Below are positions 1 to 9,255 of a stretch of DNA of 14,388 nt, in pieces. The notes below the pieces were generated by a model that was not told where the DNA came from, made no database searches, and saw only the letters and a program-made list of their open reading frames with translations. Within the stretch, counting starts at the first letter, position 1; every line of letters starts with the position of its first letter. This DNA comes from Gamarada debralockiae (taxonomy: Eukaryota > Ascomycota > Leotiomycetes > Helotiales > Hyphodiscaceae): assembly GCA_002803225.1 (NCBI GenBank), contig NXFV01000884.1:1-14388 (forward strand), written 5' to 3'. The position numbers and the translations under genes are program-made.

Positions 1-300
1 GTCCTCACGATATGCGATTCAGGACTAGTCAGTGATACAGAGGCAGCTCGTTGTATGGAGCCAGCTGTTCCGAGCAGGCAAGAAACTCATAGTAAAATTT
101 CATTCAGCTATACAGAGACTCGTCAGGGTTCAGCCACGTCATCGAGAGAGGCGGTTAAAAGGCAGACGGGCCTGGCAGGTAGTTCAAGGCGTATATTATA
201 TCTACCCTTGTCTAGCCAAGTGGTGAATGTTTATCAATGACCATTTACCAATCAGTGGCTGTTCGCAGTGAATGACCGGCCACTGGGCGGTGATTGTTAC
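1..300. other. GC-balanced left edge, no gene seen
   Basis: This stretch has ordinary base composition. Its short open frames begin with GTG or lack any family resemblance, so I call no gene. It could be the end or flank of a gene lying outside the window. The composition drops sharply after about position 300. Confidence 0.4.
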
Positions 301-1140
301 AAATCCCTAGGTACCACAATTTCGGAAAGAGAAGAAAGTCTCCATTTTAGCTGGGGCCCAGTATAGTAAATGCTTCTAAAATCTGACGCTCCTAAATGAA
401 GGATGTAGTCTGCTTCTTGATTTGGGCATTCCAAAATTGTCGTTGGTTATTTCTGTAGGTGATTTTTATTATTTCGTTGGGAGGCTCCCCACAAGAGACG
501 CGAGCCCATGCGCCATCATATTTAATTTAAAGATCCTACTACACTAACGAGAAGATATCGCTACTTAAAGAATAAATAAACTAGGGAATTTATGGTCGAT
601 ATTTCTGGTAGTTATATTCAATGGGGAGAGGATTAATAGGCAGTTTCATATGGGCGATTTCATATAGGTGATCATGTGACATGCGCTAGGGTTGTCGTAT
701 GTAATGGCACTAAAGATCGAACTTAGAATTATACTAATGTTAATCCCTAGCTTAACGGATATAAGAGGCCTTAAAGGAATTAATCTAGACTTATAGAAGT
801 TCTGAATATTAAAAGCCTTGAAAGATTAAAATAAGGCCTAGGCCTTAAAGGAGTACTAAACTTATAAGGACTCAAAAAGGTTGATCTAGACCTATAGAGA
901 CCCTAAGGGTCTAGAAGGCTATAGGGTACAAGGTGACCTAGGAGCTAAAGGCCTAGACCTTAGTGGCCCTTAAAGGGATCAAAAATATAATCTGAGCTTA
1001 TATAGGACTGTAGCTAGTACAGCTGCTACTAGAGCTAAGAGCTAGGAATAGAGTATAAGTAAGGTTTACTAATCTTACTTGAAAGAGCGCAAGCTTAAGT
1101 TTTGGAAATCAAATTGTACAAAAGCTGAGGAAATATAACT
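300..1140. repeat. AT-rich, RIP-like degenerate block with eroded GGCCTTAAAGG repeats
   Basis: The sequence turns rich in TA, CTAG and TTAA and carries no long frame on either strand. Between about 760 and 980 a block recurs: the 11-mer GGCCTTAAAGG is identical at 767-777 and 841-851, a variant GGCCCTTAAAGGG lies at 965-977, and ATCTAGAC followed by TATAG recurs near 783 and 884. I read this as an old degenerate repeat, probably mutated by RIP, flanking the gene island. The parent element cannot be recognised. Confidence 0.5.
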
Positions 1141-1794
1141 AATACTTCTTCTTTTACTAAACTGCTACTCCTTTAATATACTATGATCCCTCCTGTTGCC
1201 CTCCAGCTGCCTTAGCTATTACAGAGGAACGATTGAAAATCATACAGTTTTTAGAGAATCTGCTTCGGGAATGTACCTTAATGCTATTCTTTTTGTACTT
1301 CGTAAAATTCCATTTGTCGAGAACAAGGTAATAGGCTATCAGCTTACTCCCCACAACGATCAGGTAAAAGTGCTTACACCATTTGTTCTTGACACCCATC
1401 ATGCAAGATGCGGGACGATGGACTTCAAATTAACTAGATATAGCAAGTGTTAGCCGCCAATACGCTAGCAAGGGCTTTCAAAGGACATAAATGTGCGGTT
1501 GGAACTAATTAAGTGACACTCGAGATGACGAAGACGTAATCAACTTTCGGAGGGAGAAAGAGGCAAACCTTGAGCGTTCAAAATTAAACCGATTTTCTGT
1601 GAGTTCGTGAGATCATGCTTCAGCAGTCTCGTGGGAGAGATTGAGATGATTGAAATTCCAAATTGACACGTCACTGGCGCACCACCCGGTTAAAATTCAA
1701 ATCAATTCAACTATCACCAGTCCGCATTTCTCTCAAATCTAGTGAACCGCATGTAAAGCACCATCTTCGACCGTTATCTACTTGCCGAAATCCC
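1140..1794. other. Intergenic, intermediate composition, no supported gene
   Basis: Composition returns gradually to normal. Frames of about 70-120 codons exist on both strands (for example around 1181-1453 and 1663-2025), but the 1196 frame begins with TTG, none resembles a known family, and the one after 1663 largely shadows the reductase gene. The last 150 bases are probably the 3' flank of the reductase on the minus strand. Confidence 0.4.
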
Positions 1795-2703
1795 TTACAG
1801 CTTCTGAATCTTCAACATATACAAATTCCGCTCCTCAATTTCCTCCCTCTTGCCCAGAATCTCACCCAAATCCTCCTCAACATCCCAATACCTCCCACTC
1901 AAAAACCTCGCCTTCCCCTCCCCACTATACACAGAAAGCGCCACCAAACTATCAGCAGCCAATTCCAGTGTATCAGTCATATACGGCGCATAAGCATCGG
2001 TCATATCTTGCATTTCCTTCCCTAGTATCACACCCTCCTGTTTACCCAGTCCCGTCTGGATCGCGCCAGGATGGATGAGATAATTGAGGATTCCCTGCGA
2101 TTTGAGCTCCATATCGAGGATCTGGATTGATTTCTGGATGGCAGCCTTTGAAGCGACGTATGCGGACATGAATGGGAGGGGAACTTCGGAGGCGCATGAG
2201 CCGATCGTAATGATTGTCCCGTTTCCGCGGGTGAGAAAGGAGGGGATGATGGCGTGGATCATGGACATTGGCGCTTTCAAGTTCACCTCCAAGACTTTCC
2301 ACCAAGCATTGATGTTGTCTTCCTCAGTAAAGCGGGCCACTCGTGTAGTTGCTGCATTGTTGATCAGGATGTCGACTGGGCCGAGTTCCTTCTCCACTTG
2401 CGTGATGATTGCTGACGGGTCGGAGGATAGTGCATCGAAGGTAAGACCCAGCGCGGGGTTAGAATACTTGGTTTTGATCTCGGTGATGAGAGTATCAATA
2501 TCTGGCTTTGTACGAGCGAGCGCTGCGATGTGGCCACCTGCTGCTGCGAAGGCTAAAGCGGCGGCACGACCGATGCCGCGTGAAGCGCCAGTGATAAGAA
2601 CTACTTTGCCTTTGAGGGAGCCAACAAATTTGGCGGGAGAGATGAAGGGGTAGGTGTCGTGGTGGATGGTGATCCCGGTTGATGTTGTGAGATCGAGAGA
2701 CAT
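1795..2703 (-). CDS. Short-chain dehydrogenase/reductase (SDR), classical type
   Basis: A 302-residue intronless oxidoreductase that should use NAD(P)H to oxidise an alcohol or reduce a carbonyl; the substrate is unknown. Seen directly: the Rossmann cofactor loop TGASRGIG at residues 38-45, the NNAA motif at 115-118, the structural/catalytic Asn141 in EVNL, the catalytic Ser169 in GSCAS, the YxxxK pair Tyr182 and Lys186, and the PG turn at 212-213. All expected catalytic residues are present, so it looks functional. Arg64 just after the second strand suggests an NADP(H) preference (inference). About 30 residues precede the Rossmann strand, slightly more than the minimal SDR, and there is no obvious signal peptide or membrane span. 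The start ATG has A at -3, and a TATA-like box lies about 110 bp upstream. The next gene, GGA, is also on the minus strand, about 660 bp away, and need not be related in function. It is not part of a recognisable biosynthetic cluster. Confidence 0.9.
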   Translation of the reverse strand: MSLDLTTSTGITIHHDTYPFISPAKFVGSLKGKVVLITGASRGIGRAAALAFAAAGGHIAALARTKPDIDTLITEIKTKYSNPALGLTFDALSSDPSAIITQVEKELGPVDILINNAATTRVARFTEEDNINAWWKVLEVNLKAPMSMIHAIIPSFLTRGNGTIITIGSCASEVPLPFMSAYVASKAAIQKSIQILDMELKSQGILNYLIHPGAIQTGLGKQEGVILGKEMQDMTDAYAPYMTDTLELAADSLVALSVYSGEGKARFLSGRYWDVEEDLGEILGKREEIEERNLYMLKIQKL

Positions 2704-2809
2704 CTTGCGAAGACGTCGTGGTCGGTGTTAAGTTGAAGTTTGCTGGGTTTGGATGTGAAGAAAGGTGTTTCTGTGCCGATAAAGGTACTTGAGACGAGGG
2801 ACTTCCCTC

Positions 2810-2817
2810 CTTTTATA
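2810..2817 (-). promoter_or_regulatory. TATA-like box upstream of the SDR gene
   Basis: On the minus strand this reads TATAAAAG, about 107-114 bases upstream of the SDR start codon at 2703. Sequence and spacing fit a fungal TATA element with a short 5' leader. No transcript data support it. Confidence 0.45.
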
Positions 2818-3360
2818 CATCCAGCGTTCGAGCAGGAAACACTGGCTTTGCCAAGAACCCATTTCCCAATAGTGCAGTATTACTTGTTATCGCTCCTTGC
2901 CAATATTTTTTTTTGGATTTGTAAGGCATCATTTCGTCCAATTTACTTTTAACTCACCAAGTCGTTAAATCTCCAATTTGATACACTTGTATTCTTGGCA
3001 TCATACCCCAGCTGAGCGTTGAGCCTCTTCAGCCCCATACACGATTTTTAATCGATGCGCAGACGCGGCCGCTAGCTTTAATGAAGTCGATCATACGCCC
3101 TCTGATTTGTCCAAATCGGTGGATCAATGCGGTGTTGTGCGGACAAATACCGACGGCGCAGCCTTGCTGACAAAACTATCGTATGGTCCAGCGGCGGTTG
3201 TCAGGAACGAAGTCGGTGGATGTCAGAAACTAGAAACGAAACAGCGCACCTGGCATGTGAGAGCTTGCTCATCATAAAATGATATGAAATGGAAGGGGTA
3301 CTCGTAAGTATTGGAGGATTGGTCATCGCCAGAAAGTTCTTCGATTCTAATTCAACCTTC
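2818..3360. other. Intergenic region between SDR 5' side and GGA 3' side
   Basis: About 540 bases that should hold the distal SDR promoter and the GGA 3' untranslated region. The short frames here lack family resemblance. The 9-mer TCGGTGGAT occurs twice (near 3116 and 3212), which could be a regulatory repeat or chance. I see nothing else. Confidence 0.4.
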
Positions 3361-5468
3361 TCAAGCTATCCCCAACGATGGAATCTCCCCCTGCTCGTTG
3401 ATTGCTTGCGTTCCGACCTTGTATGATGCCTTCCATCGTAACTTCACCAAGTCGCCTTTCCCTTGCTCTACGCCATTGAGATAAATAACTTGTGTCACTC
3501 CTCCTTGCTCGTGTGGGTTTAGTCGTCTTCCACTTTGTGGGATGAGCTTCAGCGAGTACCCCTGGAGACATATTAGTGCATGGATTCAAATTGTAGAAGT
3601 TATGCATACCTTTGTCACCGCGGCCATGAATGTAAGCTCTGATATTGGCTGATCTGCGTTACTCGAGAATTTCAAAAACATGGTGATCACGGCTGGATTG
3701 GTCGCTTCTCGGGTAGCATGCATCGAGATACTAAGCTGGGTCTCGCTAACAGAAAGCGTATTTGAAGAAGGCAGACCTTCGGGGAGTGCAGATGAAAACG
3801 CCCAGTCATCATCGTCTGCTGCTGGAGCTGGGGCAGCTGCAGGGGGCTTTGGATTTGCGAAGTCGAACATGGAGGGTTGAGGTTGCTGAGGAGTTGATTG
3901 CCGTATTGGAGAATTCAAAGCTGCGAAGGGATCGACCGGCGGAGCCTGCGCCGTTTGAGGCTTTGCAGCTGCCATAGCTTGTTGCTGTTGGAATAATGAT
4001 GGTTGCGGGGTAGTGGATTGTTGTGGGGTATGAGCAGAGCCGAAGGCAGAAAATGCGGAGTAATCAGGTTTGGTTGGTATTTGAGGAGCTGGAGATCGTG
4101 TTGGTGTAGGTCCTCTTGCGGTGCTGTGTTCTGTTGTCGACGATATTAATGCCGGGCCAGGTATGTCTTAACATAGTTAGAACGCGAGCACTGCACAACA
4201 CCATGCAGACTTACTTGTGTTATTACCAAACCCAAGAGCGATACCACCTCCTTGACCGTAACTATCGCTCATAGAGAGGCCAAGTAAGTCGTCCTCCAGT
4301 CCTCCTGGTTGAGAATCCGCACTGGGTTTAACAGAGCTAGCGCCATTAGTCTCCTCCCCTCCAAAGTCAATCAAAGAGAGCTCATTGGCAGCATTCACGC
4401 CAGTACTGGTTCCCAAAGTGCCCTTTTCAATTTTTGAAGCAGCCTCAACATCCCCCTTCTTCATCAATTTATACCGCTCAACAGTCCTGTGTATGCTGTC
4501 GTTAATCTCCAGGAGTTTCGCCACTGCTTCATGATCGTCCGATTCTTCCTCACACATCTTTTGTATCTTCGGATGTGCGCTTTGAAGTGCGGAAGCTAAT
4601 TCTTCGTAAACGTCGCCCTCTGTCATTTTGTCGCCTGGCTTGAACTCTGCGAGTCGTTCTTCTAGCAGCCGCGCCTTTTGTTGGACTTTTCCAACTTCTT
4701 CTGCTGCCTTGGCTCTATAATCTGTCTTTTGTCTCGTGTCGTAGCCAGCCATAACCTTCATCAATCGATTTGCTTCTTGCAGGTCTTCGGGTCCGCCGCG
4801 TCGAATGAGTTCCTGTAACTTTGCGGATTGTGCGGCCTTTTCTTCCTCCTCCATTTCCTCTGCGGACTTAAGATTCTGCATACCATCAGTATGGGTATAA
4901 AAAGTGCCGCCTGGAAACTCACATCACTAGGATTCAACACAGCAGCATCTTCTCTCCTGACCTCCGGAAAGACATAACCCTTATAGCTTAGCAACCTGTG
5001 CATATCCCTAATGAATCCCAAATCCTCCTTGTACCGCGAAGTCTGACATATCGTACCCCTCCACTCTTCAATAGCCTCCAAAATCTTCATCTGCACCCTC
5101 GTAGGCCTAATCGGCGGACGCTCAGGAAACCTCCTAACAAGCTCATTAAGGAACTCTTTGGTACTAATCTGAAGGTGAAAAGGGTATCCGCAATTCTTGA
5201 CGCAAATATCGAGGAGATTGAGAGCTAGTAAAGAGACGTTCTGGTTTCGATGATTGATGTAATTGACAATAGCGACGGCTGCTTCTCGCGGCGCATTTCC
5301 TTTCTTCGAATTTATGAGGTCGGAGATTTCGAGGTTTAGTGCTAGGTTGGGCTCGAAGTTTTCCGGGCTGCAGGCTTGTTGTATGTATCGTTGTAAGGTG
5401 GACGGACCTGGATCTCCCATCACGCCAAAGCGGTCTCTGGCCGCCATGCGCGCGGAGGCTGCCTCCAT
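3361..5468 (-). CDS. GGA: GGA-type clathrin adaptor (VHS-GAT-hinge-GAE), four exons
   Basis: Arf-dependent monomeric clathrin adaptor of the trans-Golgi network, sorting cargo to endosomes and vacuole. I rebuilt exons 5468-4923, 4875-4215, 4166-3610 and 3561-3361; the joined frame is open and encodes 654 residues, close to other fungal GGAs (yeast Gga1/2 are about 560-585). Domains seen: VHS at about 20-165 (GDPGPSTLQRYI, LDICVKNCGYPFH); GAT at about 190-320, with the Arf-binding hook EANRLMK near 216-222; a hinge rich in Pro and Gln with clathrin-box-like LIDF at 350-353, DDLLGL at 377-382, a DPF at 481-483 and an acidic DDDDW at 520-524; and the gamma-adaptin ear (GAE) at about 530-654, split by the last intron. 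I chose the first in-frame ATG (purine at -3). Met8 and Met17 are alternatives, and a short upstream exon cannot be excluded because a CAG acceptor-like site lies just before. It is divergent from TSR3. Confidence 0.93.
3562..3609 (-). other. GGA intron 3 (48 bp)
   Basis: Donor GTATGC, acceptor CTCCAG, branch-like CTAAT. Splicing joins ...FMAAVTK to GYSLKLIPQSG..., the middle of the gamma-adaptin-ear domain, and opens the final 66 codons to a TGA at 3361-3363. Confidence 0.9.
4167..4214 (-). other. GGA intron 2 (48 bp)
   Basis: Donor GTAAGT, acceptor TTAAG, and a perfect branch site CTAAC a few bases upstream. Splicing after the first base of a codon keeps the frame open through the Pro/Gln-rich hinge. 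Without splicing the frame stops shortly after. Confidence 0.85.
4876..4922 (-). other. GGA intron 1 (47 bp)
   Basis: Donor GTGAGT and acceptor TATGCAG, with a branch-like CTGAT about 12 bases before the acceptor. Removing it joins ...LNPSD to NLKSAEEM... in frame, which matches the continuous VHS-to-GAT linker expected in this family. Confidence 0.9.
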
Positions 5469-5723
5469 CTCGAGGGCTGTATGTTAATTCAGCGCTGAGG
5501 CTCGAGATAGAATGGTGTTCGGGTGCTTGTTGCGCGAAGCAAGCTGGTGATGTTGTGAGGCGCAGATGGTGGGGGAGTTCTGAACTCGTGTTGCTTGGCT
5601 CGTCGATGGAACCCAGGCTTCAGGCAGAAACGATGATGGCCTGAAAACCTTCATATTTCAACTTTAAGAAGTTCCCACCTCAGTTCCTCAAACCCTTACA
5701 CACCCTGAACTAATTTCTTAAAA
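5469..5723. promoter_or_regulatory. Shared divergent promoter region, GGA / TSR3
   Basis: Only 255 bases separate the two divergent start codons, so both core promoters and both 5' leaders must lie here unless an upstream GGA exon exists. I see no clear TATA box; the TSR3-proximal part is pyrimidine-rich, as in many fungal housekeeping promoters. Co-regulation is possible but not shown. Confidence 0.6.
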
Positions 5724-6896
5724 ATGGTCCGGCACAAGAAGGATAATTATTCCTCACGAGGCAAGAAATACAATAACGCGCCAAGAGCAAGAGGTCCACG
5801 CAATGACGAAGATGGAGAACACCCCACAGCTCGTCCCTCCTTCAGAGCCGCGTGCTGGGACTTGGGTCATTGTGATCCCAAGAGATGTTCTGGCAAAAAA
5901 CTTATGAAGATGGGACTTATGCGCGAGCTTCATATTGGTCAGAAACACTCAGGCGTCATCATCAGTCCGAATGCGAAACAAACAATCTCCCCCGCCGATC
6001 GAGAAATTATGGAACAATATGGGGCGGCTGTCGTGGAGTGCTCGTGGGCTAGAACTAGTGAGGTACCATGGGCAAAGATTGGTGGAAAGTGTGAGAGATT
6101 GCTGCCATATCTGGTAGCTGCGAATAGTGTCAACTACGGCAAGCCTTGGAGGTTGAACTGTGTGGAGGCACTTGGGGCGGCGTTCTACATCTGTGGACAT
6201 TCTGAGTGGGCGGAAGAGGTCCTGGCACCTTTCTCATATGGTCAATCATTCTTGGACATCAACTCCTCCATTCTCAAGCGGTATGCTGCGTGCAAAGACG
6301 AAGCGGATATCAAGAAGACACAGGATGCGTGGATGGAGAGGTTAGAGAAGGAATACACGGATAGCAGGGCAGATGGCGAGGATGTCGATGATATGTGGAA
6401 AGGTGGTAACACCAACCACCGAATGCCGGTCAGCTCGGACGATGAAGAAGAGGAGGAAGACGAGGACGGAGATGGGGAAGCGGCTGGTGATGAGGTTGAT
6501 GGGATATACCTAGGTAAGAATCCAGAGAAGAAGGTTGCAGAAGAAGAGCCCGAGGAGGAACGAGATCCTTTTGATATCTCAGATGATGGGGATAACGAGG
6601 AAGAAATGGCAGAGCTACGACGGAGAGTCCTCGCATCGAAACCGTTCTCAGATCCTAAAGACACAGGTCAGAAGGCACCACCGGAGAAGATCGCTCGGCC
6701 AGTGGCAGTGAAAGAGGATTCAGATATCGAAGCAGATTCTGATAATGGAGACGACGACGAGTTCGACGATATTATCAATGCTACACCAGTCACGGATAGG
6801 ATAGGAATCCAGGCCAAACAGAGGGCAAAGGTAGCAGAACCGCTTGCTAGCGCGGTCTTCTCTCGGACCATTGTTGGTGCGCCAAAGAAATGGTAG
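5724..6896 (+). CDS. TSR3: TSR3, 18S rRNA aminocarboxypropyl transferase
   Basis: Ribosome biogenesis enzyme of the small subunit. The family transfers the 3-amino-3-carboxypropyl group from S-adenosylmethionine to the hypermodified m1acp3-pseudouridine of 18S rRNA, late in cytoplasmic 40S maturation. The intronless 390-residue product shows the family blocks in order: CWDLGHCDPKRCSGKKL at 44-60, ECSWAR at 105-110, the long RLLPYLVAANSVNYGKPW block at 125-142, NCVEALGAAFYICG at 145-158, and APFSYGQSFLDIN at 168-180. The basic N-terminus (1-35) and the acidic tail (about 239-350, with a Glu/Asp run at 239-250) are typical of fungal orthologues and appear disordered; a short conserved-looking basic end follows. 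The ATG sits in a good context (A at -3). From memory the fifth block usually has Trp where this protein has Tyr172; otherwise nothing is missing. Divergent from GGA. Confidence 0.95.
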   Translation: MVRHKKDNYSSRGKKYNNAPRARGPRNDEDGEHPTARPSFRAACWDLGHCDPKRCSGKKLMKMGLMRELHIGQKHSGVIISPNAKQTISPADREIMEQYGAAVVECSWARTSEVPWAKIGGKCERLLPYLVAANSVNYGKPWRLNCVEALGAAFYICGHSEWAEEVLAPFSYGQSFLDINSSILKRYAACKDEADIKKTQDAWMERLEKEYTDSRADGEDVDDMWKGGNTNHRMPVSSDDEEEEEDEDGDGEAAGDEVDGIYLGKNPEKKVAEEEPEEERDPFDISDDGDNEEEMAELRRRVLASKPFSDPKDTGQKAPPEKIARPVAVKEDSDIEADSDNGDDDEFDDIINATPVTDRIGIQAKQRAKVAEPLASAVFSRTIVGAPKKW

Positions 6897-8240
6897 TTAA
6901 ATACAACTCCACCTGGAATTGCATCAAACATGGTCCAATATGCTTATGAAGTGGAAGCCTTGTGTCGACCAGCCCTTCAAACTGTCCCTTTCTCGAAGTC
7001 CGGGTAAATCTCGGCGGATTCTATGTCACATGCGTTGACCCTCAGCCAACTTCCCGACTTCATGGTACACTCAACCTCTCGTCACCTGCGGATGGGCCGT
7101 TCAGAAAATCTGAGAGCTATTGCGAGCAACTTACACTACAACCTATGAGCTTTTGGACAGAGGATCGAGTTACTGAATATTCAATTTCCTACAGCAACGG
7201 GACGGATTTCTATTGCAATCGTCAAGCCCTCGATCTCGTCTACACCAGGTCCGCATCTTTGGCCCCTTGGCTCTTACGAACGGAGCCAAAGACTTCTGAC
7301 GAATTGCCTTTGTGTACGCCAACCATTGGTAAACTACGGTAGATCCCATCAATCCTTTATGTGATGACCCTTAAATAGACCCAGATTCCTTCCCTTATCC
7401 CTTCCGGGTCGCGCAACTATGGAAACTACAAACACCGCATCCTCAACCCCCCTTCTCTTCTTTCTCCTCCTACGAACGAAGAACTTGTGCTCCAGTCCTG
7501 TCATCTCTTTATCCCCGGCCTCGGTTGGCCATATGCGTAACCGCATCCTGCTAGTCTTCCACATCTCCTGCACAACACTCATCGACTTGCATTCATCTTA
7601 GATTCCGTGGTTTCCATGTCCGCGGCACCACCCAATAACTTTCGCAGTCGCAGAACCAAGTGCCACATTGCTGGGATAAAACAGCGAGAACACTCCCCCA
7701 CTCTTCTTCAATGTACTACGGATATTGATCTGCACAATTCTAGGCAGCTCCATGGAGTATATAACGGCGGCAGTAGTATTGGGCTGAAGTTTGCCTAGTC
7801 AAGGTCGTCCTTTTCAGTTCTGTTACCCCATTCATCGGTCTATGTTTTAGTTGAAACCACGCAGCCAAGAGCCAGGAACACAACTCCAAGTACTACACAA
7901 TTTCATCTCCCCTTCCCTTCGCCCCAATACCTGGCCGAACTTCGAAAGAAACCAAGTGTTTCAATCCCGATTTTGGAAGTTAGAACCGTGATCCTACTTG
8001 TCTTGCCTGCAAGTTACAGTAAGATGAATCCACCAACACATCAATCCCTATTTTTGCCTTGTTTGCTTTCAGTTTCAGCAGTGCCAAGATCATCTTGGTT
8101 TCCGGCCAAGTCGTTCTTGGTGTTCGGCTTCCAAGTTGAGACTAAAGTACAGACTGTAGCCGGTAAATCTTACCTAATGTTCGTCATCGGCTCTGATGCC
8201 ATCGTGCAAACCTGTTCTCACGAGGAGGGAGTACAGTAAG
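6897..8240. other. GC-balanced gene-free interval
   Basis: About 1.3 kb with near-normal composition and several frames of 60-126 codons. The longest (6962-7342) begins with GTG and its first in-frame ATG leaves only about 65 codons; the one at 7973 begins with TTG. None resembles a family, and I see no good donor/acceptor pair joining them. It probably contains the TSR3 3' untranslated region plus non-coding or unidentifiable sequence. A non-coding RNA or lineage-specific small gene cannot be excluded. Confidence 0.45.
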
Positions 8241-8249
8241 TGTCACTAA

Positions 8250-9104
8250 GTTTGAGCCACTTTGCAAAAACCCCACCAAAAACAACGATTTTGCCTACTT
8301 TTTAAGAGCTTATACTTTAGCCTTAAGCTTATACAATTAAAGACCTCTTAAACATAGCTTAATTGGAACTCATTCAATTATATTTTTAAAAGAATAGTGT
8401 TTTAATTAACGTTCTGTATACTAAATAATTAATTTTATCACGACCTTGGTTTTTGACAAGGAATTTTTGCGTACTTTGGTATAAAATCACGATTTTCGCT
8501 CAAGCTCCTAACTTACGCTCTAACTATATGATTATAATACAAGTGATTTACAGCGCGCCCTACAGGCGCGCTGTAAATCGCGAGGACTAAGCGATTAGTA
8601 TCACATGATGTGGTCTATGCACAGACCCGCGACGCTAGCAAAAAATCACAACTCTTCCCAAAAAAAATAAGGGTTTCAAATTATATATAGTAGTTAAGTT
8701 TTAATCACGTATACCTGCTGCCTACGTATAAGAGGGTATATTGTTTTGTTTTTTTCTTTAGTCATCACTAACCCCCAGAACACTTGTGATAAGCACGTGT
8801 TTGTCCTGTTTATCTTAAGAAAAACCTTAAACTAATATTTAACCTCGGCCTAAAGTTTACTTATAGCCGCTAACTCTTAGGCCAATTAGAAATTACTTTA
8901 TAGAATTTATGTAAAGCCTAATTAATTAGTTATAACCTAAAATTAAAACAAAAGATATAACTATTAACTATATATATATAACAAATATATATTAATCCCA
9001 AATTGTATTGTTATATCTTTAAAAGAAAGGTTCTTCGACAAAAGCTTGGATATATCGTATAGCACGTGATATCCAGCTAAGTGAAGTTAGTATTAACGTG
9101 ACCG
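8250..9104. other. AT-rich stretch with hairpin and CACGTG sites, no gene
   Basis: No open frame of note. It contains a GC-rich hairpin (8545-8579), two intact CACGTG sites and a CACATG variant, and CpG-containing patches around 8440-8640 that look less mutated than their surroundings. The block from about 8820 to 9000 is highly degenerate. Confidence 0.5.
8545..8579. repeat. Perfect GC-rich inverted repeat (15 bp arms, 5 nt loop)
   Basis: Left arm GATTTACAGCGCGCC (8545-8559), loop CTACA (8560-8564), and right arm the exact reverse complement (8565-8579). The pairing can extend two more steps if G-U is allowed. It sits in very AT-rich DNA. A CTAA follows at 8587-8590. The function is unknown: a transposon terminal hairpin, a MITE remnant, or a structured RNA are all possible. 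Confidence 0.8.
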
Positions 9105-9255
9105 ATTTCCCTACTATATTTGTCCCCCCTTGTATTTGTACTTGCCCTTAAGTACTAAAAAAGAAAAGAAAAGGGAATTATATATAAAATAAATAAAAAA
9201 GAAGTAACACTCTATTAAAAGAATCCCTATCTTGTAAGTGCTACTAGACCACGTG
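8794..9255. promoter_or_regulatory. Cluster of three CACGTG palindromes
   Basis: Intact CACGTG occurs at 8794-8799, 9063-9068 and 9250-9255, two of them followed by AT (CACGTGAT). A further copy lies at 13702-13707 and a CACATG variant at 8602-8607. CACGTG is the E-box/CDEI core bound by Cbf1-type bHLH factors. In DNA this AT-rich such sites should be rare, but they may simply be remnants of element promoters. Confidence 0.4.
9105..9156 (-). repeat. Direct repeat copy 1 (element tail with G6 tract on minus strand)
   Basis: This 52-base block matches 13954-14005 at 47 of 52 positions without a gap; four of the five differences are transitions. Weaker similarity seems to continue to about 9240. 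Each copy has six C's on the plus strand (G6 on the minus strand, after ACAA), reminiscent of the polypurine tract near the 3' end of LTR retroelements. This suggests a shared element tail read on the minus strand, but no LTR boundary was found. Confidence 0.65.

Noticed and set aside
1181..1453. Overlapping open frames on both strands near 1200-1450
   Set aside because: The plus-strand frame begins with TTG and neither has family resemblance. Overlapping frames on both strands in non-repeat DNA are expected by chance at this length.
2084..2653. 189-codon plus-strand frame opposite the SDR gene
   Set aside because: It is an antisense shadow of the SDR coding sequence, whose catalytic motifs are all on the minus strand.
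6242..6664. Ser-rich minus-strand frame opposite TSR3
   Set aside because: It is the reverse reading of the Glu/Asp-rich TSR3 tail, which gives Ser/Pro runs on the other strand.
6962..7342. 126-codon plus-strand frame after TSR3
   Set aside because: It begins with GTG; the first in-frame ATG leaves about 65 codons. No domain resemblance and no supporting splice signals.
7973..8239. 88-codon plus-strand frame at the edge of the AT-rich block
   Set aside because: It begins with TTG, resembles nothing known, and ends at the compositional boundary.
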